Assembly: GCA_903902705.1 (NCBI GenBank)
Contig: CAIUVX010000007.1
Coordinates: 1 to 37,203 of the forward strand
Direction: 5' to 3'
From: an uncultured Methylococcales bacterium
GTDB lineage: Bacteria; Pseudomonadota; Gammaproteobacteria; Methylococcales; Methylomonadaceae
DNA: 37,203 bases
The notes beneath the pieces were generated by a model that was given only the letters and a program-made list of their open reading frames with translations, was not told where the DNA came from and made no database searches. This document shows positions 36,590 to 37,203 of this stretch, one piece after another. A program made the translations under genes and the position numbers. Each line of letters opens with the position of its first letter. The stretch's first letter is position 1.

Positions 36590-36746
36590 GTAGGTTGGGG
36601 TGAGGTACGAACCCGAAGCGCGACGGGGTATTCACCCCGTCGCAACGTTTTGGACATTGCGCCAAAATTAAAACGTCTGGAGCGGGTTTCATTGTTCCAA
36701 CGCTCAGCGTTGAACGCTCATGACGACGCTCTAGCGTCTTCATGAG
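36590..36746. repeat. Cluster of palindromic repeats downstream of the secreted-protein gene
   Basis: CGACGGGGT-ATTC-ACCCCGTCG (36621-36642) is a perfect hairpin 60 bases after the stop. It is followed by CAACGCTCAGCGTTG and, at 36717-36746, CTCATGA, GACGCTCTAGCGTC and TCATGAG nested as a stem. The last overlaps the 3' end of the minus-strand gene and may end its transcript. These are dispersed repeat types, also usable as bidirectional terminators. Confidence 0.75.
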
Positions 36747-37060
36747 TGCTTGTCATCAACGCCGAGTAACCATTCCAAGCGTACAGCAAAAAGATCACAA
36801 GCGGCTTGGAGAGTTATAGGTGTTAATTTGGCTAAAAGCTTTTCATGGTCTACAACATCGACAAGCGTTAAACCATAGTCAAAAAACTGCGGAATTTGAT
36901 TGCGATGTACTCCGTGTTTTTCAAATAGCTGAATAAATCGGTTAGTGATTTCAGTATTCTGCTTGTCAGTCGGGGGTGTATTTTTGAATGAATCCCAAAA
37001 TTTTTTACCGTTATTTAAAGAAGACAATAGATAAGATGCGGGTTTAATATATTCAATCAT
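36740..37060 (-). CDS. Small conserved protein of unknown function, possibly truncated
   Basis: A 106-residue protein: basic N-terminus (MIEYIKPASYLLSSLNNGKK), then FIQLFEKHGVHRNQIPQFFD, LTLVDVVDHEKLLAKLTPIT and LQAACDLFAVRLEWLLGVDD. The second half looks like a helix-rich domain, somewhat like XRE-type modules (GVHRNQIPQFF, then a segment ending EWLLGVDD), but this is not firm. The C-terminus runs into the palindromic repeats, so the original protein may have been longer. No ribosome site is visible. 37061-37203 holds nothing I recognise. Confidence 0.6.
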   Translation of the reverse strand: MIEYIKPASYLLSSLNNGKKFWDSFKNTPPTDKQNTEITNRFIQLFEKHGVHRNQIPQFFDYGLTLVDVVDHEKLLAKLTPITLQAACDLFAVRLEWLLGVDDKHS

Positions 37061-37203
37061 TGCAATTTAGCCGTGTAGAGTAAAAAACCTGCGAGCAACT
37101 GTGTTAAAAATCAAGCAAAACCTGCGAAATCTGGATTCCATTCTGACTGATTTTTAACCATTGAATTCAGTGTTACCAATAGCTTTCTCATGCAGGCGGT
37201 GAT

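Overview
The window reads as a stretch of chromosome from a gammaproteobacterium of moderate-to-low GC. The evidence is RecA/RecX, NtrB/NtrC, IlvI/IlvH/IlvC, GrpE/DnaK, a complete run of type II secretion (T2SS) pseudopilin and assembly genes, and family-4 uracil-DNA glycosylase beside RimI. The protein types and dispersed palindromic repeats recall methanotroph or sulfur-oxidiser relatives. That placement is inference and no genus can be fixed by eye.

Layout: 1-4527 is the 3' part of a giant RTX protein with FG-GAP/VCBS repeats, cadherin-like modules, many calcium-binding nonapeptide repeats and a type I secretion C-terminus. 4528-6190 is decayed DNA holding a frameshifted ORF scrap, a 150-bp MITE-like element with 9-bp target duplications, and a broken IS1595-type transposase gene that itself carries a 104-bp palindromic element with 8-bp target duplications. 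6191-7729 (minus) is recA-recX. 8011-15535 (plus) is a tightly overlapping T2SS operon, gspG-H-I-J-K-L-M, a GspC/N-like gene and gspD; gspE and gspF are absent from the window. 15536-15791 is a repeat cluster. 15792-19830 (minus) is an ABC exporter, a PHP phosphoesterase, UDG family 4 and rimI. 20008-21278 (plus) is a PilZ protein and a MOSC protein.

21279-24180 is a graveyard of gene pieces: an hsdM 5' fragment, an internally deleted IS200-like element, an antitoxin gene whose RelE-like toxin partner is cut off, a second IS200-like relic, a DDE transposase scrap and IS21 istA/istB pseudogenes. 24325-26800 (minus) is ntrB-ntrC. 27082-30473 (plus) is ilvI-ilvH-ilvC, ended by a strong intrinsic terminator. 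30706-33366 (plus) is grpE-dnaK behind a good sigma-32 type promoter. 33465-34277 (minus) is a conserved protein of unknown function.

The most interesting region is 34770-36561. An AT-rich promoter region leads into what looks like a class I (GEMM) cyclic-di-GMP riboswitch. Its conserved 3' part doubles as the 5' arm of an intrinsic terminator. It is followed by two very short ORFs, the second translationally coupled by an ATGA overlap to a secreted SdrD/Cna-B-like protein. With the PilZ gene at 20008 and the RTX protein at the left edge, the window suggests a lifestyle in which c-di-GMP controls surface or matrix proteins. The window ends with palindromic repeats and a small minus-strand gene of unknown function.
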